Source of the DNA: Bacillota bacterium
GTDB lineage: Bacteria > Bacillota > UBA4882 > UBA8346
Reading direction: 5' to 3'
DNA length: 64,000 nt
Assembly: GCA_023400055.1 (NCBI GenBank)
Contig: JAEXFN010000018.1
Coordinates: 372,001-436,000, forward strand
Shown: positions 49,932 to 58,676 of the stretch, one piece after another
Layout: every line of letters starts with the position of its first letter
Numbering within the stretch: the stretch's first letter is position 1
Notes under the pieces: model-generated
The model's input: only the letters and a program-made list of their open reading frames with translations
Databases searched by the model: none
Told to the model about the DNA's origin: nothing
Made by a program: the position numbers and the translations under genes

Positions 49932-50864
49932 ATGAGTTCCGCCGCACCATTGATCGACGCCATTCGCGGCTTTAACCGGTTTTATACCAACGTTCTCGGA
50001 TTATTGGATCGGCATCTGCTGGACAGCGACTTCTCGCTTTCGGAGGCCCGGGTCTTGTACGAGATTGGACACTCGGAGCATTGCACCGCCAAAAGGCTGA
50101 TCGAGGACCTGCGAGTCGATCCGGGCTATCTGAGCCGGATTATCAAACGTTTTGAAAAACAGGGCCTCGTCTACCGGGTGCAATCCGCCGCGGATGGCCG
50201 GCTGTACTATCTTTACCTGACCGAGCAAGGGCGGCTCACTCTCTCCCAACTGAGTGAGCTATCCGACCAGCAAATTGCGCAAATGGTCAACCGGTTGCCC
50301 CTGCCGCTGCAGCAAAGACTGGTCCAGGGGATGAGCATGATTGAAACCACGCTTTCCGGGCCAGCGGAACCCGACCAAAAGATTACCATCCGTTCCGAGC
50401 TGAGGCCGGGCGATGTCGGCTATCTGATCTACCTGCACGGCTGGATCTACGCCAAAGAATGCGGCTATAATCATGGCTTCGAAAAGTACGTCTGCAAGAC
50501 GTTTTATGATTTCTTCGAAAACTATCATCCGGAGAAGGACCGTTTCTGGTTCGCCGAAACGGACGGCGCGCTGATCGGCGCCATCGCCATCGTCGGCCAT
50601 TCGCGGGAAAAAGCGCAGTTGCGCTGGTTCATCCTTCATCCCGACTATCGCGGGCTGGGCCTTGGCAGTACATTGCTGCGCCAAGCCATGCAGTATTGCC
50701 GGGAGAAAGGCTATCGCCAGGTATTTTTAGAAACCACCGCGGATCAGCAAACCGCGATCCGGATATATACCAAGGCGGGCTTTCGCAAAGTGGCAGAGCA
50801 TGAAAATAACGCCTGGGGAAAGAAGCTGGTGGAACAGACCTATGAGTTGGTTCTGCCGGCCTGA
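49932..50864 (+). CDS. MarR-type regulator fused to a GNAT acetyltransferase
   Basis: The 310-residue protein joins a MarR winged helix (about 1-150: LLDSDFSLSEARVLYEIGHS, LRVDPGYLSRIIKRFEKQGL, RVQSAADGRLYYLYLTEQGR) to a GNAT domain (about 160-310: FWFAETDGALIGAIAIVGHS, WFILHPDYRGLGLGSTLLRQ with the acetyl-CoA loop, FLETTADQQTAIRIYTKAGF). GGGAGG precedes the ATG at 49932. The natural fusion is known in bacteria; the acetylated substrate is not. A perfect palindromic operator overlaps its promoter. The next gene, a VOC-fold protein, follows by 57 bases in the same direction and may be co-transcribed, giving a small resistance- or stress-type unit. Confidence 0.92.
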   Translation: MSSAAPLIDAIRGFNRFYTNVLGLLDRHLLDSDFSLSEARVLYEIGHSEHCTAKRLIEDLRVDPGYLSRIIKRFEKQGLVYRVQSAADGRLYYLYLTEQGRLTLSQLSELSDQQIAQMVNRLPLPLQQRLVQGMSMIETTLSGPAEPDQKITIRSELRPGDVGYLIYLHGWIYAKECGYNHGFEKYVCKTFYDFFENYHPEKDRFWFAETDGALIGAIAIVGHSREKAQLRWFILHPDYRGLGLGSTLLRQAMQYCREKGYRQVFLETTADQQTAIRIYTKAGFRKVAEHENNAWGKKLVEQTYELVLPA

Positions 50865-50921
50865 CCTCCGGGCGCCGGGCATCACCCAATCGGCAGACCA
50901 GTGTTTTGGAGGAGAAAAGCT

Positions 50922-51260
50922 ATGGAAATCGGATCAATCGTTTGGGGAGTAAAAAACATTGAAAGGGCCATAACCTTTTGGAGTAGCACCCTAGATTATC
51001 AGTTGAAATATCCGGCGTCGGATGATTGGGCCATTTTGATTCCCAAACGAGGGCACGGCATACAGTTGTCCTTAAAATTAGCTGTTTCGGATAAAGCCAA
51101 ACGGCATCATATCGATTTGTTCACAGCCAATCAAAAGGAAGAGGTGGAAAGGTTGATTGCGCTTGGGGCGACCAGAGCCAAATGGCATTATGAAGCCGAT
51201 GCGGATTATGTCGTGCTGCACGATCCGGACGGCAATCCGTTTTGTGTTGTCCAGCGCTAA
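50922..51260 (+). CDS. VOC-family (glyoxalase/bleomycin-resistance-like) protein
   Basis: The 112-residue protein is a single vicinal-oxygen-chelate module pair: IGSIVWGVKNIERAITFWSS and LDYQLKY, a middle with HGIQLSLKLAV and HHIDLFTANQKEEVERLIAL, and the C-terminal VVLHDPDGNPFCVVQR that is diagnostic for the family. His in HHIDL and the Asp/Glu positions could bind a metal. GGAGG lies before the ATG at 50922; the upstream frame extension is not needed. It follows the MarR-GNAT gene and is probably under the same operator. Function may be drug or electrophile resistance, unproven. Confidence 0.88.
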   Translation: MEIGSIVWGVKNIERAITFWSSTLDYQLKYPASDDWAILIPKRGHGIQLSLKLAVSDKAKRHHIDLFTANQKEEVERLIALGATRAKWHYEADADYVVLHDPDGNPFCVVQR

Positions 51261-51359
51261 ATTCCGATTTATCGATGAGACAGGTTCTTCACGGCCGCCG
51301 GAAGCGCTTGAGCCACGGCAGGAAGAGTTGGAATCGATGAATGACTAAAAGTTGTGTCT

Positions 51360-51640
51360 GTTGTATCTTAGGAGAAAGCTTTGCCCATCCAGCTTAATCC
51401 TGTGCGAAGTGTCCAGGGGTTGAACGGACAACCCCAACACCGTGGACCTACCCCACCGCAGGGCCTCATGCCGGCCCTTGACCCGGCATTTACCTTTACC
51501 AAACGTACCGAATACCGCAAAGAATTTAATTCTGCCCATCGCATTTCTGCTTGAAAGTAATTTCTGTAAGGCAACGGCATGCGCTCCATTCGCAATGCCG
51601 TGCCGGTCTACCTCCCTGTAGACCGTTTGGGTAGATAATC
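51360..51640 (-). ncRNA. Candidate structured RNA, HEARO / IscB omega-RNA-like, without an adjacent IscB gene
   Basis: On the minus strand the region contains nested hairpins: GGTCTAC/GTAGACC (51605-51624), CGGCAT/ATGCCG (51575-51600), GGGCC/GGCCC (51461-51477), and GGGGTTG/CAACCCC (51416-51435) closed by GTCCA/TGGAC (51411-51446), followed by GCACAGGATTAAGCTGG. The order and words recall HEARO RNA, the guide scaffold of IscB nucleases. No IscB reading frame follows on the minus strand, where the VOC gene lies in the opposite sense. Orphan copies of this RNA are known. Recognition is from memory and needs a covariance-model check. Confidence 0.45.
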
Positions 51641-51691
51641 TAGCCTAAAAAAACAAAACCAAGAGAAATCTATATATTTTTAGCATTCATA

Positions 51692-51916
51692 CAGCCGCCA
51701 AGGATGGCGGCTGCGCGGCGTTGCTGCCCGGATGAAAGCACCGCCGTCGGCCGGGGACCATCCTATGGAAGACGCCGGCAATGGAGGCCGGCGGCAAACT
51801 TAATTGTCCATTTACCTTGCCGGTTCAGGGATGAACCGGACATTGGAGGGGTTCTAAGGGGAAGCAGCGTCCCCTTAGCGGCGGGGTTGCAAGGGGTTTG
51901 CCGCCAAACCCTTTGC
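51692..51916. other. Hairpin-rich non-coding segment
   Basis: At least four perfect or nearly perfect hairpins occur in 225 bases: CAGCCGCC/GGCGGCTG (51692-51713), CCGGTTCA/TGAACCGG (51820-51839), CTAAGGGG/CCCCTTAG (51854-51878) and GCAAGGGGTTTG with CAAACCCTTTGC (51889-51916). None is followed by a T-run. No reading frame is supported. It may be a structured RNA or the remains of a mobile element. Confidence 0.55.
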
Positions 51917-52060
51917 ACGCCTGCAGGCGGAATCCTTGTTTTAGGCCCAAAAACTTAAAACCAGCATACCCCAAGAACTTTCGCTTACATTTCAAACCGA
52001 TCAAACCGCTCTCCATCGAAAATGACTTGCGTCTTTGCTGAGTAAACTTAATAATCGGAA

Positions 52061-52354
52061 GATCTTGATTCACAAAAGATCGATCTAGAACCATCGCAGA
52101 TCGATCTTTATCCACAAAAGTTAGATCTTTATTCACATAAGGAAGATCTTTATTCACAAAAGATCGATCTGGAATCATTGCAGACAGATCTTTATTAACA
52201 AAAGATCGATCTTTATTCACATAAGGAAGATCTTTATCCACAAAAGATCGATCTGGAATCGTCGCAGACAGATCTTTATTAACAAAAGATCGATCTTTAT
52301 TCACATAAGGAAGATCTTTATCCACAAAAGATCGATCTTTTGTGGATAAGTGAG
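52061..52354. repeat. Tandem array with 21-bp period and 84-bp higher-order repeat
   Basis: Fourteen units start with GATCT every 21 bases from 52061 to 52334. Several units are GATCTTTATCCACAAAAGAT + C, with 7-base inverted arms. Four-unit blocks at 52082-52165, 52166-52249 and 52250-52333 repeat the same order of unit types, so the array also has an 84-bp period; the last two blocks are almost identical. A leftward frame through it encodes heptads such as DRSFVNK-DLPYVNK but has no good ribosome site. Confidence 0.92.
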
Positions 52355-52472
52355 TTCCGTGAATGATCCGGGCTGAAACCGGAACGCCTCCGCCTCGCCC
52401 CTTCACGGCTTCCATACCGCGGCCCCGAAACTTAAATCGCTTCGCAAAACCTTCCCATGCGGCCGGAATTTA

Positions 52473-52502
52473 AAAAGGGCTGCCTTTTTAAAGACAGCCC
52501 TT
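52473..52502 (-). terminator. Intrinsic terminator of the Gly/Trp-rich small protein gene
   Basis: On the minus strand AAGGGCTG and CAGCCCTT pair around a 12-base loop and are followed by TTTAAA, about 70 bases after the stop codon at 52573. Confidence 0.75.
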
Positions 52503-52572
52503 CAATATAAACGCTTTATCACGACCGGCGGCCATGATAATAAAGCCCTAAATCAGCTTACGTTAATCTGGC

Positions 52573-52851
52573 CTACCAACGACGCCGCCGGCAGGAAGTG
52601 GAGAAAATCGCATACGCCGGCGCGCTGCTGGGGCAAGCCACCGGGAGTACCGTGGTGGTCGGAGCCCAAGCTACCGGAGATACGGCGGTCGGACCCCAGC
52701 CAAACGGCGATACGGCGGTCGGACCGCAAGCAGTTGTACCGAACGGAACCGCGGTCGCTCCCCAACCGCCCGCACCCCAACCCATCGGAGATACGGCGCT
52801 TGGGCCCCAACCGCCCCAACCCATCGAAGACGTACCGCAACCACATGACAT
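52573..52851 (-). CDS. Small Gly/Trp/Ala-rich repeat protein, possibly spore-coat-like
   Basis: The 92-residue protein starts MSCGCGTSSMGWGGWGPSAV and is built of ten-residue repeats of the type GPTAVSPFGW / GPTAVSPVAW / APTTTVLPVA, ending with SCRRRRW. There is no signal peptide or known domain. The N-terminal MSCGxG and Gly/Trp-rich composition recall small spore-coat or crust proteins of endospore formers. The start is well supported: AAGAGGTGA lies seven bases before the ATG at 52851, close to the ideal ribosome site, and a terminator follows the gene. The opposite strand is also open but has no start signals. Function is not known; the spore link is inference from composition. Confidence 0.7.
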   Translation of the reverse strand: MSCGCGTSSMGWGGWGPSAVSPMGWGAGGWGATAVPFGTTACGPTAVSPFGWGPTAVSPVAWAPTTTVLPVACPSSAPAYAIFSTSCRRRRW

Positions 52852-53021
52852 AATCGAATCACCTCTTACATGTTTGATAGGTTTTTCCCTTAGATATCTT
52901 ATTAATTGCTGCATTAGTTGCGCACGTGCCAAAAGATTTTCTTTCCTTGAAACGGTTATCCGATACTCTTTATTTATCGTTGCACCGAGCCGGGCTCACG
53001 CCGGCCGGCGGCCCCGAAACT

Positions 53022-54929
53022 TCAATGGGCGGCCGCTTGCTGCGGCGCCGCGATCTCCGGACGCATGCGGCGCGCATACCGCTCGATCCCGCTGACGATG
53101 GCGCTGGCGCAGGCCGAACGGAAAGCGTCCGTCTTCAGGTACGCCTCTTCCTGCGGCAGGATCATATAGGCCGACTCGGTGAGGACCGACGGCATCTGCG
53201 GCGCGCGGGTCACCGCCAGGTTATCGTAGTATAATCCGTCATCCGGCAGGTTAAACGCGGCGCCGGGGCCAAAGGTCTCGCCGTAGGCCGCATGAATCTC
53301 CTCGGCCAGCTCCCGGCTCATGGGCGTGAAGTAATACACCCCGTAACCGTGTTTAACCAAAGGATTCCCGCCGTACCCGAACGAGTTGTTGTGAACGCTC
53401 ACGAAAATATCGGCCTGATTTTGCCAAGCGATCCGCGGCCGGTCGTTCAAAGGCACCGGTTCGTCGCCCTGGCGGGTCATGACCACCCGCGCGCCCTTGG
53501 CCAGCAGCTGCTGCCGCAGGTTGAGCGCGATGGCCAGATTGGCGTCTTTTTCGAGATAGCCGGTGGTGCCGACGGCGCCGGTATCCGGCGAATGGCCGGG
53601 ATCCACGGCGATGGTCAGCCCCGCCAACGGCGAAAGGCCAGCCGGGAGCGGCGGCGGCATCCTTAACTCTATAACCAACGTATTGCCTTCATAGCGGGCG
53701 TCATAGCCCCACCAGCTGTTGGGGATGGTCGCGATGTGCAGCCGGTAGGTCTCCCCGTCATCCTGAAACCAGCGTACTTGCTTCACCGGGCCGGTCGCCG
53801 CATGGGCGATCATATCGGTATTGGAATAGACGCCGAACAGCGCGATATCGAGATAGCCCGCCGCCGCGTCGGGATCGATCGAAAAAGGAATTTTGCGCCC
53901 CAGCGGCAGGCGGATCTGCGCCGAACGGTCCTTGGCGCTGATCGTAATGCTGCCCGCGACGGCACGGGCCGGCGGCGTCCCCGGCGGCAGGCGTTTCACC
54001 TGATCGGCGCTGACCCACACCGTTTTGGTCTGGTTCAGCCGGACCCGGTATTCAGTGCCGTTTCTGCCGGTGATCTGAAGCACGGTTCCGACCGGCGGAA
54101 ACATCAGATACCCCGCTTTATCGTAGGCCGACAGCGCGGGCCCGGCGCGCAACACCGTATCCGGCGAGGTCGTTTCGGCCAGCACCGGGAGATCGTCCGG
54201 GAAGCGCGACAGGAGCCCCTTGGCCTCCTTGGACTGACGTTTGTGTTTGTTGTCGACCAGCGTCATCTTGATCGGCGCATTTTTCAGCCGGTCTTTGGCA
54301 CCGACCCGGTAAACGCCCTGGTAAATACCGGGCGCATCGGCGGATTCGGTCATGGGCCAGCGTTTCCAGACGCCTTTCACCGTAAAGTAGGCTTCCATGC
54401 CGGGACTTCCCTTGCCGACCACCGTGACCTCGTCGCCCGGCAACAGCTCCTGGTCCTGGCGCGGCGTTACGTACTCGATCGTCAGCGGCCGGACCGGCGC
54501 GGGCCGCTCGGGCTCGGCCACCCAAATCGTGCGGGTCAGGCGATAGGTAGCGCCGCTCAGCTGCAACTCGGCCTGGATCGCGAATTTGCCCGGCGCCAGC
54601 GCTACCATGGTCACAAATCCCCCGCTCGGATGAACGGCGACCTCCTTGCCATTGATCGACAGTTTCCCGCCCGGCGGCACCGAGCCGCAGACAAAGGTCG
54701 ACCCCAGCGCCGGCAGGTGGGCATTCTCGCTCGGCTCGACGATCCGGATGGGATCCGTCGGCACAGGCACAGGCGTGGGCGTAGGCGCGGCCGCACCGGG
54801 TGTCATATTCTCCGTCGGAAGCGCGGGCCCGGCCGCCGGCGCGTTGTTGGAATTCTGATTGCCGGAATCCGCCAGGGCGATCCCTATCAATAAAAAGGCC
54901 AAAAATAGCGAAAGAATAATGTTTCTCAT
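53022..54929 (-). CDS. Secreted N-acetylmuramoyl-L-alanine amidase with SH3-like/stalk regions
   Basis: The 635-residue protein has a signal peptide (MRNIILSLFLAFLLIGIALA), a Pro/Ala/Thr-rich linker (about 22-60), beta-rich segments including one bacterial Ig-like part (LPALGSTFVCGSVPPGGKLS) and an SH3-like part (TVLRAGPALSAYDKAGYLMF, FPPVGTVLQITGRNGTEYRV), and a C-terminal Amidase_3 domain (about 445-625). Zinc ligands are His in IAVDPGHSPDTGA, Glu in GYLEKDANLAIAL and His in ISVHNNSFG-like FVSVHNNSFG; the catalytic Glu is in SVLTESAYM. It should cleave the bond between muramic acid and the peptide in peptidoglycan during cell separation or sporulation. It precedes the Gly/Trp-rich gene. Confidence 0.92.
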   Translation of the reverse strand: MRNIILSLFLAFLLIGIALADSGNQNSNNAPAAGPALPTENMTPGAAAPTPTPVPVPTDPIRIVEPSENAHLPALGSTFVCGSVPPGGKLSINGKEVAVHPSGGFVTMVALAPGKFAIQAELQLSGATYRLTRTIWVAEPERPAPVRPLTIEYVTPRQDQELLPGDEVTVVGKGSPGMEAYFTVKGVWKRWPMTESADAPGIYQGVYRVGAKDRLKNAPIKMTLVDNKHKRQSKEAKGLLSRFPDDLPVLAETTSPDTVLRAGPALSAYDKAGYLMFPPVGTVLQITGRNGTEYRVRLNQTKTVWVSADQVKRLPPGTPPARAVAGSITISAKDRSAQIRLPLGRKIPFSIDPDAAAGYLDIALFGVYSNTDMIAHAATGPVKQVRWFQDDGETYRLHIATIPNSWWGYDARYEGNTLVIELRMPPPLPAGLSPLAGLTIAVDPGHSPDTGAVGTTGYLEKDANLAIALNLRQQLLAKGARVVMTRQGDEPVPLNDRPRIAWQNQADIFVSVHNNSFGYGGNPLVKHGYGVYYFTPMSRELAEEIHAAYGETFGPGAAFNLPDDGLYYDNLAVTRAPQMPSVLTESAYMILPQEEAYLKTDAFRSACASAIVSGIERYARRMRPEIAAPQQAAAH

Positions 54930-55207
54930 GATTTCACCTCATTCTATTAAAACCCTCATGATCATGAGTGATGCGATCTCCATCTTTTGCAGGTTCATCT
55001 TACTTAGATTTCAATATCGCAAGCAAATCCCCTTCCGCCATTCGAATGTAATTATTTACTGCGCAGCCACCCGAGACCTCACTCATTCAATTATTGGGAA
55101 AAAATATTCAATTTTATCGTGAAATTGTATTTCAGACGATAGGAATCGGAAATGATGACCAAATCTGTAAACCAAATTCATACTTAAATGAGCTTCGAAT
55201 CGCGGTA

Positions 55208-55253
55208 CAAAAAAAAGGATTCACGTCCCGGTTTTGCGGGATGTGAATCCTTT
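55208..55253 (-). terminator. Intrinsic terminator after the glycoside hydrolase gene
   Basis: GGATTCACGTCCCG and CGGGATGTGAATCC form a 14-base stem (one mismatch pair) with a 6-base loop; on the minus strand a run of eight T follows. It ends the 55.3-59.9 kb operon. Confidence 0.9.
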
Positions 55254-55325
55254 CCGTGTTTTGCGCTTGAAAAGGGCGGGCTTTAGCGCGTGACTTTTAA
55301 ATTTTTGCCAAACATTTTCTTTGAT

Positions 55326-56780
55326 TCATAAACGCTTGATTCGCAACGCGATATACGGCTTGCCGGGAAGCTCCACCCGGCAATTTCCGGCATAGACGCC
55401 GGCCGCCGCAGTCACAGTCATTTCCCAAGTATCGATGATATCGATCGTATATTGCCGGCCTTCCGGAAGTTCCAAGACCTGATAGGCCGGTTGACCGATG
55501 CCGTTATAAAGCAGGAAATATTCGTCCCTTACCCCGGCCAGGCCGGCCGCTTGCGCGTCCTTGCCCAGAACGGCGGTTTCCAGCCCTTCCTGAGGACCTT
55601 CGGCCATGATTTGGCGCAGAAAGGCGATCCGGGCCGGACTCTCCCCGTGCAGCTCGCCGCCCTTGGCCCACCACAGGATATCCTGGGGGTGGAGGTATGT
55701 CTCGCCGTGGCCCACATAGCCGCCGCTGGCGAAGCCCGTCCAGAAGCGGCAGACCATCTCCTGAGCCGTGATATTCCCCCAACGACGGTGAATGTTCCCT
55801 TCGTATTTGCATTCATCCACCACTACCGGTTTTTTATAAAGATCCCGCCATTCGGTAACCAAGGAAAGATCGTTGTGCTGGATGCTGCAATGGGTCACCC
55901 AGGGTTTGCCGTGGTCATAGAAAGGCCGGCAGTTATGGATGGAACGCAGATGCTGGTAAGGATCGCTCTGCTGGACGATATGGAAGAAGCGGTCCCAGTC
56001 CTTCATGGTCTTGGCCGGCATCAAATCGTATTCATTGGCCAGCGACCACCAGATATTCCGGTAAGCAGCCAGTCTGGCCACTACGTACTTCAGGTAGCGG
56101 TCGTCGGCAGTTGCGTCCATGGTGGCGTAGCCCCAGCGATCATAAGGATGGAACAGGATCAAGTCGCATTCGATTCCCAAGGTTAACAGTTCATCCACCA
56201 TCTCCTCCAGATGCCGGAAAAAAGCCGGGTTAAAGCGGGTAAAGTCCAAACCGGTTTCGACCGTCCCCGCAAAGGCGTGACATGGCGGTTCATTTTCGTT
56301 GTACAGATAATGCTTGGGAAAGACGCACATGCGCAGCTTATTAAAGGGAGCCGTCCTGAGCGTCGCCAGCGTCCGCCGCTCCAATTCCGGGCCTTGATGA
56401 TTCCAAACGTAACAGGTGGTTCCCACCGGAATAAAGCAGGTACCGTCCTCATAGACGAAATGATGAGGGCTTCCGACCCGGACCGGGCCGTGATTGCCGG
56501 TCGACGGGGGAATGCACCTAAATTGGCCGCTGATTCCGTCCAGTTCCCGGCGATTGCTATGAGTGACATAGGACCAGACGCCTTCCGCGTCCGGCATACA
56601 GCGCACTTTATAGACACCGGCGCCGTCATAAAAACCGTCGGCCGCCACCGTCCGGTTCTGATAGCGAAATTCGGCGCCGAAACTTACCTCCGCAAACGGA
56701 TTACCGTCCTCCGGTCCGTTCAACGCCAGTTCGAATCTTCCCCAACGTTCCACGGCCTCTTGCAATGATCGATTCTGCAT
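55326..56780 (-). CDS. Glycoside hydrolase, DUF5060/DUF4038 apiosidase-like type
   Basis: The 484-residue protein starts with a DUF5060 beta-sandwich (about 8-95: [34 protein letters not shown] [19 protein letters not shown]) and continues with a TIM barrel of the DUF4038/apiosidase-like class (about 100-420: [55 protein letters not shown]). Two clan GH-A glutamates are visible, E250 in WSLANEYD and E323 in [13 protein letters not shown]-terminal beta domain closes the protein. No signal peptide is present, so it acts in the cytoplasm on imported oligosaccharides. It is the last gene of the operon with permeases and binding protein. Confidence 0.85.
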   Translation of the reverse strand: MQNRSLQEAVERWGRFELALNGPEDGNPFAEVSFGAEFRYQNRTVAADGFYDGAGVYKVRCMPDAEGVWSYVTHSNRRELDGISGQFRCIPPSTGNHGPVRVGSPHHFVYEDGTCFIPVGTTCYVWNHQGPELERRTLATLRTAPFNKLRMCVFPKHYLYNENEPPCHAFAGTVETGLDFTRFNPAFFRHLEEMVDELLTLGIECDLILFHPYDRWGYATMDATADDRYLKYVVARLAAYRNIWWSLANEYDLMPAKTMKDWDRFFHIVQQSDPYQHLRSIHNCRPFYDHGKPWVTHCSIQHNDLSLVTEWRDLYKKPVVVDECKYEGNIHRRWGNITAQEMVCRFWTGFASGGYVGHGETYLHPQDILWWAKGGELHGESPARIAFLRQIMAEGPQEGLETAVLGKDAQAAGLAGVRDEYFLLYNGIGQPAYQVLELPEGRQYTIDIIDTWEMTVTAAAGVYAGNCRVELPGKPYIALRIKRL

Positions 56781-56806
56781 CTTGCTCCTCCTCTTATGGT
56801 GATGGC

Positions 56807-57634
56807 TTAGCCCTTGACCGAGCCCGACAGTCCTTCCACAAAGTAGCGTTGAAATACCAGGTAGATGAGCAACGCCGGCAGAACTGAGAGCAACACGCCG
56901 GCGTTCAGTAGCGGATAATTCACGGAGAACTCCCCTTGAAAGCGCAACAATCCGGTGGGGATCGTGCGCAGGTCATCCGAGGTCAGGAAGACGCTGGAAA
57001 GCAGGAACTCATTCCAGGTCGACAGGAAATCGAGGATCAGCAAGGTTGCCACGGCTGGCATCGCAATCGGCAGGATGATTTTGCCGTAAAGCTGAAAGTC
57101 ATTGCAGCCGTCGATCTGGGCCGCCTCGTCGATCTCCCTGGGAATGGTACGAAAGAAACCGCGCAACACCAGGATGCCGAAAGGGATTCCGAAACCGACG
57201 TAAACGATGAAGAGTCCCAGATAGCTATTGATCAAGCCGGCCTTGGTCAGCATGATGTTCAGCGGCACCAGGGTCACCTGCATCGGCACGGTCATTCCGA
57301 TAAAAAAGAAGATAAACAGAGCATTGGCCCGTTTCAGGTTCATGCGGGTCAATGCGAAGGCCGCCAGGGATTCGACCAGAATGCCCAGCGGAACCTTTAT
57401 AAAGGACACGATAACACTGTTTTTGATATATACGCCCATCCGCCCTTGCTGCCAAGCATCGCTGAAATTGGACCAGACGATCTGGCTGGGCAATGCGAAG
57501 AGTTTCTTGCCGAATAAGTCCTGCGGGCTTTTGACCGCCGTGAAAATCATGAATACCACCGGTATCAGCCACACAACAGCCATACCGATCAATAATATGT
57601 AAAAAAGCAGTTGAAGGAGTTTCTTCCGATTCAA
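56807..57634 (-). CDS. Carbohydrate ABC transporter permease (MalG family), second CUT1 system
   Basis: The 275-residue protein has six membrane segments, the EAA loop [20 protein letters not shown] with KIILPIAMP, and ends [14 protein letters not shown]. The start is taken as the TTG at 57634 because GGGGGG lies six bases before it and the protein then begins [20 protein letters not shown]; an ATG at 57691 would overlap the upstream permease gene by 26 bases. It follows the MalF-type gene and precedes the glycoside hydrolase gene. It shares the CUT1 layout of the 32.9-40.0 kb system but is not closely similar. No ATPase gene is nearby. Confidence 0.92.
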   Translation of the reverse strand: MNRKKLLQLLFYILLIGMAVVWLIPVVFMIFTAVKSPQDLFGKKLFALPSQIVWSNFSDAWQQGRMGVYIKNSVIVSFIKVPLGILVESLAAFALTRMNLKRANALFIFFFIGMTVPMQVTLVPLNIMLTKAGLINSYLGLFIVYVGFGIPFGILVLRGFFRTIPREIDEAAQIDGCNDFQLYGKIILPIAMPAVATLLILDFLSTWNEFLLSSVFLTSDDLRTIPTGLLRFQGEFSVNYPLLNAGVLLSVLPALLIYLVFQRYFVEGLSGSVKG

Positions 57635-57665
57635 GCGTATCCCCCCGGTCTTGAAATAAATACGA

Positions 57666-58532
57666 TTAATCCCTGGCCATATATAGGACATACGGAACGG
57701 TAATAATCATCACCACCAGGACCAGGATCCAGGAGATGGCCGTCCCGGTTCCGATGTTGGCGAAATTAAAAGTCTGAAAATACATCCAAGTGGCCAGAGT
57801 CTGGGTGGTTTGGGCCGGTCCGCCCCCGGTCATTGCGAAGACGATGTCGAATACTTTCATGGAGGAGATCAAAGTAGTGGCCAGGACAATGACAAAAGTC
57901 TCTTTTAACAGGGGAATCGTGATATGGAAGAACGCCTGCAATGGATTGGCGCCATCGATCCGCGCCGATTCCTGCATCTCTTGGGGTATGGTCTGCAAGC
58001 CGGCCAGGTAGAGCACCATCGGCGCACCCAGCGACTGCCACAAGGCCGCCACGAATACCGCGAAAAAGGCGATTCCCGGTTCAGAGAGCCAGCCCCGTTC
58101 CAGACGGTTCAGTCCGATGCCGCCGAGCAGCGAGTTGAGAAATCCCAATTGGGGATGGTAGATCCAGGACCAGATCAAAGCTACGACGATCCCGGACAGT
58201 ATATAAGGAAAATAAAACAGACCCCGGAAGATGGTCCGGCCGCGGAATTGCCGGTTAAGCAGCGTGGCGAACCCGAGCGCAGTCGTGGAGGTAAATACCA
58301 GCGACAACAGGGTCCACAGGATATTGTTGCGGATCGCCGTTAGGAACACGGCGTCTTTAAAGAACAGATCCAGATAATTTCCGAAACCGACGAATATTTT
58401 CTGGGCCGCAACGCCGTTCCATTGAAAAAAGCTGAGATACAGAGAGCAAAACGCCGGTATGATGATTACCGCCAGATATATCAACAAAGCCGGCAACAAA
58501 AACGGAACCGCCCGGAAAGAATTTTTTCTCAT
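57666..58532 (-). CDS. Carbohydrate ABC transporter permease (MalF family), second CUT1 system
   Basis: The 288-residue protein shows six membrane segments starting [20 protein letters not shown] and the EAA loop QEMQESARIDGANPLQAFFH ahead of ITIPLLKETFVIV, then ALTGGGPAQTTQTLATWMYF-like AMTGGGPAQTTQTLATWMY. The ATG at 58532 has GGAAGGTG upstream; the longer open frame lacks homology. It is the middle gene of the leftward operon, 144 bases after the binding-protein gene. A shared cytoplasmic ATPase encoded elsewhere is expected, as for the first CUT1 system. Confidence 0.93.
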   Translation of the reverse strand: MRKNSFRAVPFLLPALLIYLAVIIIPAFCSLYLSFFQWNGVAAQKIFVGFGNYLDLFFKDAVFLTAIRNNILWTLLSLVFTSTTALGFATLLNRQFRGRTIFRGLFYFPYILSGIVVALIWSWIYHPQLGFLNSLLGGIGLNRLERGWLSEPGIAFFAVFVAALWQSLGAPMVLYLAGLQTIPQEMQESARIDGANPLQAFFHITIPLLKETFVIVLATTLISSMKVFDIVFAMTGGGPAQTTQTLATWMYFQTFNFANIGTGTAISWILVLVVMIITVPYVLYMARD

Positions 58533-58676
58533 CCCATCACCTTCCAAAAACATGTTACGTTGCGACCGCTCCGTTCCAGGCGGGCGAAAATCCCTGCCGC
58601 TTGGATCAGCGAAAAATACCATGGCGAGGCTGGATCAGCCAACCCGGCCATGGCATCATCACCTGGTTATGGGCAA

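Noticed and set aside
51345..51595. Short leftward frames of 64 and 75 codons
   Set aside because: They have no ribosome site and coincide with the hairpin-rich candidate RNA; a structured RNA explains the region better.
51825..52415. 196-residue leftward frame with DRSFVNK/DLPYVNK heptads
   Set aside because: It reads through the 52-kb array, the start lacks a ribosome site and its end runs into a hairpin-rich non-coding segment.
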